From contig NZ_CP029482.1 in assembly GCF_003151075.1 (NCBI RefSeq), positions 1,922,001 through 1,986,000 of the forward strand: 64,000 nt of DNA, read 5' to 3'. Position numbers and translations under genes: made by a program. Shown here piece by piece: positions 41,701 through 49,085 of this stretch. The notes beneath the pieces were generated by a model. It was not told the origin of the DNA. It ran no database searches and saw nothing but the letters and a program-made list of their open reading frames with translations. Origin of the DNA: Pseudomonas sp. 31-12. Lineage in GTDB: Bacteria; Pseudomonadota; Gammaproteobacteria; Pseudomonadales; Pseudomonadaceae. Position 1 is the first letter of the stretch; the number at the start of each line of letters is the position of its first letter.

Positions 41701-42466
41701 GACCGGGGTCAATCAAGGCGGCGATGCGCAAGGCGACTTATTGAGCAACATCGAGCGTGTAGTGGGCAGCCACTTCAATGACACCCTGACCGGTGATGCC
41801 AACGTCAACTACCTTGAAGGCGGGTTGGGTAACGACATCATCTACGGTGGCGACGGCAACGATTACCTCTATGGCGGGCTGGTGTCCCAGATCGGGCCAT
41901 TCACACTGGATGGTCTGATCAATGGGCCGCAGGCTGACACCTTGTATGGCGGCAATGGCAACGACACCATCGTCACCGCTGCCAACGACGAGGGCAGTCG
42001 GGCCTATGGTGAAGCGGGGGGCGATGTCATCACGGTGGTTCACGGCATGGCCGACGGTGGGGAAGGTGGCGACCTGCTGACCGGCACGGGCTCCGGTTTC
42101 TCGCTGTTTGGCGGTGCTGGCGATGACAAGTTGGTGCTGCAAGCCAGCGGGTCCGCCTTTGGTGGTGAGGGTGACGATACCTACAACGTCAACACCTCGG
42201 CACTGGTGACGATCCAGGACGATGGCGCCAGCCGCTTCGACAAAATAGTGCTGTCGTACATCAGCAGTGCCGAACTGCTGGTTGATCGTGTCGGTGATGA
42301 CCTCTACCTGCACAGGTCGAGTGTTAATCCAGGGCAGGTTCCGCAGGAAGGTGTACAGCTCAAGGACTGGTTTGCCGGCTCCGATACCATCGAGCAAATC
42401 CAGACGGCGGACGGACAGCTCTTCAGCTGGCCGGCCAACAGCGATGCGTTTGCCATGTTCGGCTGA
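38738..42466 (+). CDS. RTX-like calcium-binding repeat protein with four 214-aa tandem units
   Basis: A 1242-aa acidic, Gly/Asp/Asn-rich protein. Start at ATG 38738 behind AAGGAAGAAG. Haemolysin-type motifs GGxGxDxxx occur throughout (GGSGNDTLYGGAGADQF; GGLGNDIIYGGDGNDYLYGG). Residues about 45-900 are four direct units of 642 bp, beginning at 38870, 39512, 40154 and 40796; units 1 and 2 are almost identical at the DNA level. A non-repeated part follows, with further RTX motifs, and a C-terminus (GVQLKDWFAGSDTIEQIQTADG) of the haemolysin-related type that often precedes type I secretion. No secretion genes are adjacent. A surface adhesin or shed matrix protein is likely; the function is inferred. 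Confidence 0.8.
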   Translation: MAVINGTNGVDTLTGTSGDDEINALGGNDVIMGSAGADKLDGGTGTDTVDYSTSAAGVNVEVRFGTGMAGTGGDAEGDTLTNIETVIGSAFNDTFAVGPDHTAPTIRLEGGAGDDIYYINNGATASIVELAGGGNDEVRVSVINPIGTVLAANIERLTYAGSKAFTGYGNASDNIITGGSGNDTLYGGAGADQFIGGAGLDTVGYTDSTAGVTVNLKTGVNTGIAAGDTYTDIEAIKGSNYNDTFVGDGLGMDFDGGVGTDTVDYSTSAAGVNVEVRFGTGMAGTGGDAAGSTLTNIETVIGSAFNDTFAVGPDHTAPTIRLEGGAGDDIYYINNGATASIVELAGGGNDEVRVSVINPIGTVLAANIERLTYAGSKAFTGYGNASDNIITGGSGNDTLYGGAGADQFIGGAGLDTVGYTDSTAGVTVNLKTGVNTGIAAGDTYTDIEAIKGSNYNDTFVGDGLGMDFDGGVGTDTVDYSTSAAGVNVEVRFGTGMAGTGGDAAGSTLTNIETVIGSAFNDTFAVGPDHTAPTIRLEGGAGDDIYYINNGATASIVELAGGGNDEVRVSVINPNNTYMAENIERLTYVGTAAFTGWGNASNNIITGASGNDTLYGGAGADQFIGGAGYDTVGYTDSKVAVSINLKTGVYSGIAAGDTFTDIEAIKGSNFNDTFVGDGRGMDFDGGVGTDTVDYSTSTAGVNVEVRFGTGIAGTGGDAEGSTLANIENVIGSAYNDTFTVDPDHTAPAIRLEGGAGDDIYYINSSATPTIVEQAGGGNDEMRVSVINPSHTYMAANIERLTFVGAGAYTGWGNAGDNIITGGSGNDTLYGGAGADQFIGGAGLDTAGYLDSTVAVSINLKTGVHSGIAAGDTFTAIEVIRGSNYNDTFYGGTTAMGLDGAAGQDLVTYEQSDSAVNIDLKTKANTGDATGDTYTGIEIFQGSNFGDTLSGSTGVDILIGGAGADVIDGREGLDSAWYITSASAVNINLLTGVNQGGDAQGDLLSNIERVVGSHFNDTLTGDANVNYLEGGLGNDIIYGGDGNDYLYGGLVSQIGPFTLDGLINGPQADTLYGGNGNDTIVTAANDEGSRAYGEAGGDVITVVHGMADGGEGGDLLTGTGSGFSLFGGAGDDKLVLQASGSAFGGEGDDTYNVNTSALVTIQDDGASRFDKIVLSYISSAELLVDRVGDDLYLHRSSVNPGQVPQEGVQLKDWFAGSDTIEQIQTADGQLFSWPANSDAFAMFG
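38870..41437. repeat. Four tandem 642-bp direct repeats inside the RTX-like gene
   Basis: Each unit starts at GGTACCGA(T/C)ACGGTCGA(C/T)TACTCGAC. The offset is exactly 642 bases each time (38870, 39512, 40154, 40796). Units 1 and 2 differ at few positions; the first half of unit 3 continues that identity, while its second half and unit 4 are diverged. This pattern suggests recent unequal recombination or gene conversion. Confidence 0.9.
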
Positions 42467-42525
42467 TACCTGAATCAGGCACCTCCTCTCCTGCAACGGG
42501 ATTGAAGGTGCCCGCTTTACGCTTG

Positions 42526-42567
42526 GGGACGAATCCGATCTGCATGATCCGGATTCGTCCCTTTTTT
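42526..42567 (+). terminator. Rho-independent terminator after the RTX-like gene
   Basis: GGGACGAATCCG, loop, CGGATTCGTCCC, then TTTTTT. It is 60 bases after the stop. A second inverted repeat (GGCACCT...AGGTGCC) stands just before it. Confidence 0.88.
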
Positions 42568-42744
42568 GTGCCTTTTATTTGGATTCATGAGCTGGCGCGT
42601 TTCCTGCAAGTCCCCCTCATATCGCCATAAAACGAGCGCTGCGGCCAGTACGCCAGCGCCTGACACGGCAGAGCGTTTCAGCCAGACAGCCCGCACAAGC
42701 TGAAGTAGCTTGGCATAGCTCTGTGAAGAACAAGAGGGGAGACG

Positions 42745-43518
42745 ATGAAGGCAGTAATTCTGGCGGGTGGCCTGGGCACGCGGATCAGCGAAGAGTCGCA
42801 CCTCAAGCCCAAGCCGATGATCGAAATCGGCGGCAAGCCAATTCTTTGGCACATCATGAAACAGTACTCCGCCCACGGGATTCATGACTTCGTGATCTGC
42901 CTTGGCTACAAGGGCTATGCGATCAAGGATTTCTTCGCCAACTACTTCCTGCATACCTCCGACGTCACCTTCGACATGCGCAACAACCGCATGGAAGTGC
43001 ACCAGAATTACAGCGAGCCGTGGAGCGTCACCCTCATCGACACCGGCGAGGACACCATGACCGGTGGCCGCTTGCTGCGCGCCGGCCGTTACCTCAAGGA
43101 TGAAGAGGCCTTCTGCTTTACCTACGGCGACGGAGTCTCGGATATCAATATCCGTCAACTGGTGGACTACCACACCGCCCACGGTCGTCTGGCGACCGTC
43201 ACTGCCGTACAACCACCGGGCCGTTATGGTGCCCTGGAGCGTCATGGCGATCAGGTGCTCGGTTTCACCGAGAAGCCCCGCGGCGACGGTGGCTGGATCA
43301 ATGGCGGTTTCTTTGTGCTTTCGCCGAAAGTGCTGCCGTACATCGGCGGTGACGAGACCACGTGGGAAGCCGAGCCCTTGGCCCGTCTGGCCCAGGAAGA
43401 ACAGTTGAAGGCTTTCGAACACGAAGGCTTCTGGCACCCGATGGACACCCTGCGCGACAAAAACCACCTCGAAGCGCTGTGGCAGAGCGGGGAGGCCCCA
43501 TGGAAGCAATGGGCCTGA
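42745..43518 (+). CDS. rfbF: Glucose-1-phosphate cytidylyltransferase
   Basis: A 257-aa nucleotidyltransferase. The nucleotide-binding start is [15 protein letters not shown], followed by [18 protein letters not shown], the RfbF pattern, and YGDGVSDI in the middle. It makes CDP-glucose from CTP and glucose-1-phosphate. The ATG has AGAGGGGAGA ahead of it. The next gene, rfbG, uses its product and starts 18 bases before its end, so the two steps are coupled. Confidence 0.95.
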   Translation: MKAVILAGGLGTRISEESHLKPKPMIEIGGKPILWHIMKQYSAHGIHDFVICLGYKGYAIKDFFANYFLHTSDVTFDMRNNRMEVHQNYSEPWSVTLIDTGEDTMTGGRLLRAGRYLKDEEAFCFTYGDGVSDINIRQLVDYHTAHGRLATVTAVQPPGRYGALERHGDQVLGFTEKPRGDGGWINGGFFVLSPKVLPYIGGDETTWEAEPLARLAQEEQLKAFEHEGFWHPMDTLRDKNHLEALWQSGEAPWKQWA

Positions 43519-44582
43519 GTCCGGAATTCTGGCGCGGCAAACGGGTTCTGCTGACCGGTCACACCGGGTTCAAGGGCAGCTGGCTGACGTTGTGGCTGCA
43601 AAGCCTCGGTGCCGAGGTCAGCGGGTTTTCGCTCGATCCGTCCACCGAGCCGAGCCTGTTCGAACTGGCCCGGGTGCACGAGGGCATCAACGATCAGCGT
43701 GGTGACCTGCGTGATCTCGGCGCCTTGCTGGAATTGATCGCCGAAACCCAGCCGGAAATCGTCCTGCACCTGGCGGCTCAACCGTTGGTGCGCGAAGGCT
43801 ATCGCGATCCGCTCGGCACCTATTCCAGCAACGTCATGGGCACCCTCAACCTGCTCGAAGCGATCCGCCAGGTCGGTGGCGTGCGCGCCTGCGTGTTGGT
43901 GACCACCGACAAGGTCTACGCCAACAGGGAATGGCTGTGGCCGTACCGCGAAGACGAATCCCTCGGCGGTCATGACCCTTACAGCAGCAGCAAGGCTTGC
44001 TGTGAATTGTTGGCGCAGTCTTATGCCGCGTCTTTTTTCCCGGCTGACAAGTACGCCGAACACGGCTTGGCGTTGGCCACCGCGCGCGCCGGTAACGTGC
44101 TGGGCGGCGGCGACTTCGCTCCGGAGCGCTTGATTCCTGACGTGCTCAAGGCCTGGTCCGCAGACGAGCCCGTGACCCTGCGCTACCCGCAAGCCGTGCG
44201 TCCGTGGCAGCACGCATTGGAACCATTGGCTGGCTACCTGAAACTGGCCGCCGGCCTCTACGAGCAAGGCCCGGCGTTTGCCGGCGCGTGGAACTTCGGC
44301 CCGAGCGAAGCGGACATGTGCAGCGTCGGCGAAGTGGTCGAGCAGCTCGCCAACCGCTGGCCGCAAGCGCGTGGCTTGCGCATCGAACCGAGTGATTTGC
44401 ATGAGGCCGGTCTGTTGCGCCTGGACAGCAGCCGCGCCCGGCAACGGTTGGCCTGGCAACCACGCTGGTCGTTGCAGCAGTGCCTGACCCAGACACTCGA
44501 TTGGCACCTGGCGTGGCAGAACGGCGATGACATGCGTGAAGTCACCCTGAGCCAGTTGAACCTGTACCGAGGCGCGCTGTGA
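43500..44582 (+). CDS. rfbG: CDP-glucose 4,6-dehydratase
   Basis: A 360-aa extended short-chain dehydrogenase. Rossmann start [27 protein letters not shown], and the catalytic YxxxK in [30 protein letters not shown] is typical of RfbG. It forms CDP-4-keto-6-deoxyglucose. ATG 43500 (a second ATG follows at 43509) overlaps the end of rfbF. The frame extends upstream inside rfbF without similarity. Confidence 0.95.
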   Translation: MEAMGLSPEFWRGKRVLLTGHTGFKGSWLTLWLQSLGAEVSGFSLDPSTEPSLFELARVHEGINDQRGDLRDLGALLELIAETQPEIVLHLAAQPLVREGYRDPLGTYSSNVMGTLNLLEAIRQVGGVRACVLVTTDKVYANREWLWPYREDESLGGHDPYSSSKACCELLAQSYAASFFPADKYAEHGLALATARAGNVLGGGDFAPERLIPDVLKAWSADEPVTLRYPQAVRPWQHALEPLAGYLKLAAGLYEQGPAFAGAWNFGPSEADMCSVGEVVEQLANRWPQARGLRIEPSDLHEAGLLRLDSSRARQRLAWQPRWSLQQCLTQTLDWHLAWQNGDDMREVTLSQLNLYRGAL

Positions 44583-45139
44583 GCGAATTTCAGTTGAAAG
44601 CCTTGCCGCTGGCCGGTCTGTTCAGCGTTCAGCACAAACGCGTCGAAGATGATCGTGGGCACTTCGCACGGCTGTTTTGCGAAGGCAGCCTGAACGCCTT
44701 CGGCCAGCCGTTTCATATCCGCCAGATCAACCATTCCTGCACACGTTTACGCGGCAGTGTGCGCGGACTGCATTATCAAAATGCCAATGCGCCGGAAGCC
44801 AAGTTGATCACTTGCTTGCGCGGTGAGGTCTGGGATGTAGCGGTGGACCTGCGCCCCGACTCCGAGACCTTCCTGCACTGGCACGCCGAGCACCTGAAGG
44901 CCGGTGACGGCCGCAGCCTGCTGATCCCGGCCGGGTTCGCCCATGGTTTCCAGACCCTCACTGACGATGCTGAATTGCTCTACCTGCACAGCGCCGATTA
45001 CATGCCTGCGCACGAAGGTGGTTTGAGCGTGAACGATCCACGACTGGCCATTGCCTGGCCGCTGCCTGTCAATAATCTGTCGGCCCGGGATTCCAGCCAT
45101 CCCATGCTCGATCAACACTTCGCTGGAGTGCGTCTATGA
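44579..45139 (+). CDS. RmlC-like sugar 3,5-epimerase
   Basis: A 186-aa cupin of the dTDP-4-dehydrorhamnose 3,5-epimerase family. Seen: DDRGHFARLFC, SVRGLHYQ with the catalytic His, GEVWDVAVDLR and IPAGFAHGFQTL. Start GTG 44579 overlaps the rfbG stop as GTGA. In this context the substrate should be the CDP-linked 4-keto-6-deoxy sugar and not dTDP; no rmlA or rmlB is nearby. That reassignment is inference from the operon. Confidence 0.85.
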   Translation: MSEFQLKALPLAGLFSVQHKRVEDDRGHFARLFCEGSLNAFGQPFHIRQINHSCTRLRGSVRGLHYQNANAPEAKLITCLRGEVWDVAVDLRPDSETFLHWHAEHLKAGDGRSLLIPAGFAHGFQTLTDDAELLYLHSADYMPAHEGGLSVNDPRLAIAWPLPVNNLSARDSSHPMLDQHFAGVRL

Positions 45140-46362
45140 ACTGCCGTGGTTGCGGTACTTCTCTGGCCTTGCCGCTGATCGATCTCGGCACCTCGCCGCC
45201 GTCAAACGCCTATGTGCACGCGGATCGCCTGGAACAAGCCGAGCAATGGGTGCCGTTGAAGGTCGCTGTGTGTCAGCAATGCTGGCTGGTGCAGACCGAA
45301 GATTACACCAGCGCCGGCAGCCTGTTCGACGCCGAATACGCCTATTTCAGTTCGTTCTCCAGCACTTGGCTGGCCCATGCCGAGCGCTACGTGGCGCAAA
45401 TGGTCGAGCGTTTCGGCCTGACCGCCGATAGCCGCGTGGTGGAAATCGCCGCCAACGACGGTTACCTGCTGCAGTACGTGGCTGGGCGTGGCATCCCTTG
45501 CCTGGGCGTTGAACCGACCCGCAGCACCGCGCAAGCGGCACGGGAGAAAGGCCTGGAGATTCGCGAACTGTTCTTCGGTCGTGAAACCGCCGCGCAACTG
45601 AACAGCGAAGGCTGGGCCGCCGACCTGATGGCCGCCAACAACGTGCTCGCCCATGTGCCGGATATCAATGATTTCCTCGGTGGTTTCGCAAGCTTGCTCA
45701 AGCCGACAGGCGTGGCGACGTTCGAGTTTCCGCAGCTGCTGACGCTGATGGCGGGGCAGCAGTTCGACACGCTGTATCACGAGCACTATTCCTACTTGTC
45801 CCTGACCGCCGTGCAAACCCTGTGCGAGCGCAATGGCCTGGAGGTGTTCGACGTCAGCCAGCTGACGACTCATGGCGGATCGCTGCGGGTGTTCGTGCAG
45901 CGCAAGGACGGTGAACGCCGCGCCGTACAACCGACCGTGCAGCAACAGTTGCAGGCTGAACTGGACGCCGGGGTAAAGACGTCCGGGTACTACGCAACCC
46001 TGGCGCCAGCGGCTGAACGTATCAAGCACGAACTGCTGCGCTTTCTGTTGCAGGCCAAGGCCGACGGTAAGCGCGTGGTCGGTTATGGCGCTGCCGCCAA
46101 GGGCAACACCTTGCTCAACTACGCAGGGGTCAAGCCGGACTTGCTTGCCTGGGTCGCCGATGCCAACCCGCACAAGCAAGGCAAATACCTGCCTGGCAGT
46201 CGCATCCCGATTGTGGCGCCTGAGCAGATCGACCTCGAAAAACCGGATTACGTGCTGGTGCTGCCATGGAACCTGCTGCACGAAGTCAGTCAGCAACTGG
46301 CGCAGGTGCGTCAGTGGGACGGGCGCTTCGTGATTGCCGTGCCTGAGTTGAGCGTACTTTGA
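45136..46362 (+). CDS. Sugar C-methyltransferase (TylCIII/NovU type)
   Basis: A 408-aa protein with three parts: an N-terminal zinc-binding motif (CRGCG...CQQC, residues 3-55), a SAM-binding domain (about 95-200, VVEIAANDGYLLQYV), and a C-terminal Rossmann part (GYGAAAKGNTLLNYAG). This architecture is that of C-methyltransferases that act on NDP-4-keto sugars, such as TylCIII. The ATG overlaps the previous stop (ATGA). It would add a methyl branch to the CDP-4-keto-6-deoxyhexose, giving a branched sugar. Confidence 0.85.
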   Translation: MNCRGCGTSLALPLIDLGTSPPSNAYVHADRLEQAEQWVPLKVAVCQQCWLVQTEDYTSAGSLFDAEYAYFSSFSSTWLAHAERYVAQMVERFGLTADSRVVEIAANDGYLLQYVAGRGIPCLGVEPTRSTAQAAREKGLEIRELFFGRETAAQLNSEGWAADLMAANNVLAHVPDINDFLGGFASLLKPTGVATFEFPQLLTLMAGQQFDTLYHEHYSYLSLTAVQTLCERNGLEVFDVSQLTTHGGSLRVFVQRKDGERRAVQPTVQQQLQAELDAGVKTSGYYATLAPAAERIKHELLRFLLQAKADGKRVVGYGAAAKGNTLLNYAGVKPDLLAWVADANPHKQGKYLPGSRIPIVAPEQIDLEKPDYVLVLPWNLLHEVSQQLAQVRQWDGRFVIAVPELSVL

Positions 46363-47216
46363 AAGTCCTGGTGACGGGAGCTACGGGCTTCGTCGGGCGG
46401 CATTTGGTTGCGGCGTTGCTGACGCGCGGCTGCAGGGTGCGGGCGGCAGCGCGTAACGCAGAAACCGCGCAGAGCATGCCGTGGATCAACGATGTCGAAT
46501 TCGTGGCGGCGGATGTTCACGCTGCTGATCTCGATGTTGCCGCGTTGACCGATGGCATCGATGCATTGGCGCACCTGGCCTGGCCTGGCCTGCCGAACTA
46601 TCGGGCGCTGTTCCATTTCGAGCACAACCTGATGGCCGATTACCGCTTTATCAAAAGCGCGGTGGCAGGGGGCGTGAAGCAAGTTCTAGTGACCGGTACC
46701 TGCTTCGAGTACGGCATGCAGAGCGGGCCGCTCAGCGAGCAGACCGAACCACGGCCGAGCAATCCCTACGGTCTGGCCAAGCACACCTTGCATTTGTTTT
46801 TGCAGAACCTGCAGCAAGAAACGCCGTTCACCCTGCAATGGACGCGGCTGTTCTACCTGCATGGCACCGGGCAGAACCCCAACAGTCTGTTGGCAGCGCT
46901 GGATCGGGCGATCGATGCCGGCGAGCCGGCGTTCAACATGTCCGCCGGTGAACAGTTGCGCGATTTTCTGGCGATTGAAACCGCGGCCGGCTATCTCGCC
47001 GCGATCCTGCACCAGCGCGACTTCAACGGTGCGGTCAATTGCGCCAGCGGCCAACCGGTGTCGGTGCGGGCACTGGTCGAACAACGCTTGCGCGAACGCG
47101 GCGCGATGCTGGATCTGAACCTCGGCCACTATCCGTACCCGACCCACGAGCCGATGGCGTTCTGGGCGATGACCGAACGTTTGCAACAGTTATTGGGAGC
47201 AGAGCATGAGGCATGA
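46359..47216 (+). CDS. NAD-dependent epimerase/dehydratase family protein, probable 4-ketoreductase
   Basis: A 285-aa short-chain dehydrogenase with VLVTGATGFVGRHLVAALL at the N-terminus and the YxxxK pair in NPYGLAKHTLH. Starts at TTG 46359, overlapping the previous stop as TTGA; no better start lies before the Rossmann motif. Position after the C-methyltransferase suggests it reduces the 4-keto group to finish the CDP-sugar. The precise reaction is not shown by the sequence. Confidence 0.8.
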   Translation: MKVLVTGATGFVGRHLVAALLTRGCRVRAAARNAETAQSMPWINDVEFVAADVHAADLDVAALTDGIDALAHLAWPGLPNYRALFHFEHNLMADYRFIKSAVAGGVKQVLVTGTCFEYGMQSGPLSEQTEPRPSNPYGLAKHTLHLFLQNLQQETPFTLQWTRLFYLHGTGQNPNSLLAALDRAIDAGEPAFNMSAGEQLRDFLAIETAAGYLAAILHQRDFNGAVNCASGQPVSVRALVEQRLRERGAMLDLNLGHYPYPTHEPMAFWAMTERLQQLLGAEHEA

Positions 47217-48276
47217 GTTGTATCGGGTCGCCGACCTGCCGGTGTTGCAGAACCGTACCTTTGCCGATGCGCAATCAGCGAAAGCTTCGGCCAGCGCCGA
47301 CATGGTGTTGGTACAAGATGAGACGAGCGGGCTGATCTTCAATCAGGCCTTCGATGCCGACAAGCTCAGCTATGACGCTGACTATCAGAACGAGCAGGCG
47401 CACTCCGGCCAGTTCCAGAAGCACCTGAGCGATGTCGAAGGGATCATTGCCCGACACTTCAAGGGTCAGGAGCTGATCGAAGTCGGCTGCGGTAAAGGCT
47501 ACTTTCTCGAACTGCTCAGAGGCCTGGGCTACGCGATCACCGGCATCGACCCGGCCTACGAAGGCGACAACGCCGACGTGATCAAGGCGCCGTTCACCCG
47601 CGGGCTCGGTCTGGCGGCGGATGCCATCGTGCTGCGTCATGTGCTGGAGCATATTCAGGATCCGCTGAGCTTTCTGGCGGTCATCGCCGAAGCCAACCAG
47701 GGCGGGCAGATCTACATCGAAGTCCCGTGTTTCGACTGGATTCTCGAGCACCGCGCCTGGTTCGACCTGTTTTACGAACACGTCAATTATTTCCGCCTCG
47801 ATGACCTGCACCGGATGTTCGGCACCGTGCACGAGGCCGGTCACTTGTTCGGTGGCCAATACCTGTACATCGTCGCCGACCTGTCGACGTTGCGGCTGAT
47901 TCCGGAACAACCGGTGCCGCGCCTGACGCTGCCCGAAGGTTTCACCACCAGCCTCGACCGCGCCGTGCAGATCATTCAGGCCGCGCCCGAGCAAGGTTCG
48001 GCGATCTGGGGCGCGTCGTCCAAAGGCGTGATTTACTCGCTGTTCCTGCACCGCGCGGGCGTGGCGGTGGATCGCGTGGTGGATATCAACCCGGCCAAAC
48101 AGGGCCGATATCTGCCCCTGAGCGGCGCGCGGGTGTCCTCGCCGCAAGAGGCCATGGATGCTTTGCCCGAAGGCACCAACCTGTTTGTGATGAACTCCAA
48201 TTACCTCGAAGAAATCAAGCGGATGACCGGTGGACGCTACGTCTATCACGCCGTCGACAGCGCTTCGTTCCAGTGA
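47206..48276 (+). CDS. SAM-dependent methyltransferase, second sugar methyltransferase
   Basis: A 356-aa protein with a SAM motif LIEVGCGKGYFLELL (about residue 88), VLRHVLEHI, and a C-terminal half (GSAIWGASSKGVIYSLFL, DINPAKQGRYLPLSG) like that of the preceding C-methyltransferase. It lacks the clear four-cysteine zinc site at its N-terminus. It overlaps the reductase gene by 11 bases. It may methylate the sugar at another place; the substrate is unknown. Confidence 0.78.
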   Translation: MRHELYRVADLPVLQNRTFADAQSAKASASADMVLVQDETSGLIFNQAFDADKLSYDADYQNEQAHSGQFQKHLSDVEGIIARHFKGQELIEVGCGKGYFLELLRGLGYAITGIDPAYEGDNADVIKAPFTRGLGLAADAIVLRHVLEHIQDPLSFLAVIAEANQGGQIYIEVPCFDWILEHRAWFDLFYEHVNYFRLDDLHRMFGTVHEAGHLFGGQYLYIVADLSTLRLIPEQPVPRLTLPEGFTTSLDRAVQIIQAAPEQGSAIWGASSKGVIYSLFLHRAGVAVDRVVDINPAKQGRYLPLSGARVSSPQEAMDALPEGTNLFVMNSNYLEEIKRMTGGRYVYHAVDSASFQ

Positions 48277-48295
48277 CTATTGAGATTCTAAAAAA

Positions 48296-49033
48296 ATGAC
48301 CGACAACACCATCAATAAAGCCTTCGAAGCCCAGTGCCAGGCAGAAATCGCGAGTCAGGGCGATGACCAGAAACTGACCGTACTGGCGCAGGATTTCTTC
48401 AATGAATCGGCCAAGCACAAGTACAGCTACCACTTCTCGTGGATGGGCCGTCCGATCATTCAGTTGCCGCAAGACATGATGGCGATGCAGGAAATCATCT
48501 GGCAGGTCAAACCCGACCTGGTGATCGAATGCGGCATCGCCCACGGCGGTTCGATCATCTACTACGCCTCGTTGCTGGAACTGCAAGGCCACGGCGAAGT
48601 GCTGGGCATCGACCTCGACATTCGTCCGCACAATCGTGAATCCATCGAAAGCCACCCGATGAGCAAGCGCATTTCGATGATCGAAGGTTCGAGCATTGAT
48701 CCTGCGATTGCCGCACAAGTATGCGCCGCGGCCGCAGGCAAGAAAGTCATTCTGGTGCTGGACTCCAACCACACTCACGATCACGTACTCGAAGAGCTGC
48801 GCCTGTACGCGCCGTTGGTCTCGGTGGACAGCTACTGTGTGGTGATGGACACCGTGGTCGAAGACATGCCGGCCGATTTCTTCCCGGATCGTCCATGGGG
48901 CCCGGGCGATAACCCGAAAACTGCCGTATGGAAGTACCTGGAAGAAAACAAGGACTTCGAGATTGACCAGCAGATGCAAAACAAACTGCTGATCACCGTG
49001 GCGCCGGACGGTTATCTGCGTCGCGTTCGTTAA
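48296..49033 (+). CDS. CmcI-like (cephalosporin hydroxylase family) methyltransferase
   Basis: A 245-aa protein of the family named after cephalosporin hydroxylase CmcI, which includes rhamnosyl O-methyltransferases. Seen: SWMGRPIIQLPQDMMAMQEI, the SAM-binding VIECGIAHGGSIIYYA, GIDLDIRPHN, and LDSNHTHDHVLEEL. In a glycan cluster, sugar O-methylation is the likely activity. The gap to the previous gene is 19 bases, and the ribosome site is weak. Confidence 0.78.
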   Translation: MTDNTINKAFEAQCQAEIASQGDDQKLTVLAQDFFNESAKHKYSYHFSWMGRPIIQLPQDMMAMQEIIWQVKPDLVIECGIAHGGSIIYYASLLELQGHGEVLGIDLDIRPHNRESIESHPMSKRISMIEGSSIDPAIAAQVCAAAAGKKVILVLDSNHTHDHVLEELRLYAPLVSVDSYCVVMDTVVEDMPADFFPDRPWGPGDNPKTAVWKYLEENKDFEIDQQMQNKLLITVAPDGYLRRVR

Positions 49034-49085
49034 TCAAAAAACAGCTTCAGGTACTTGGCGATCGGCCGGTTGTGGGGATAGGAAA

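Noticed and set aside
42700..42722. TTGGCATAGCTCTGTG as a sigma-54 promoter for rfbF
   Set aside because: The -24 half is good, but there is no GC at the needed -12 position.
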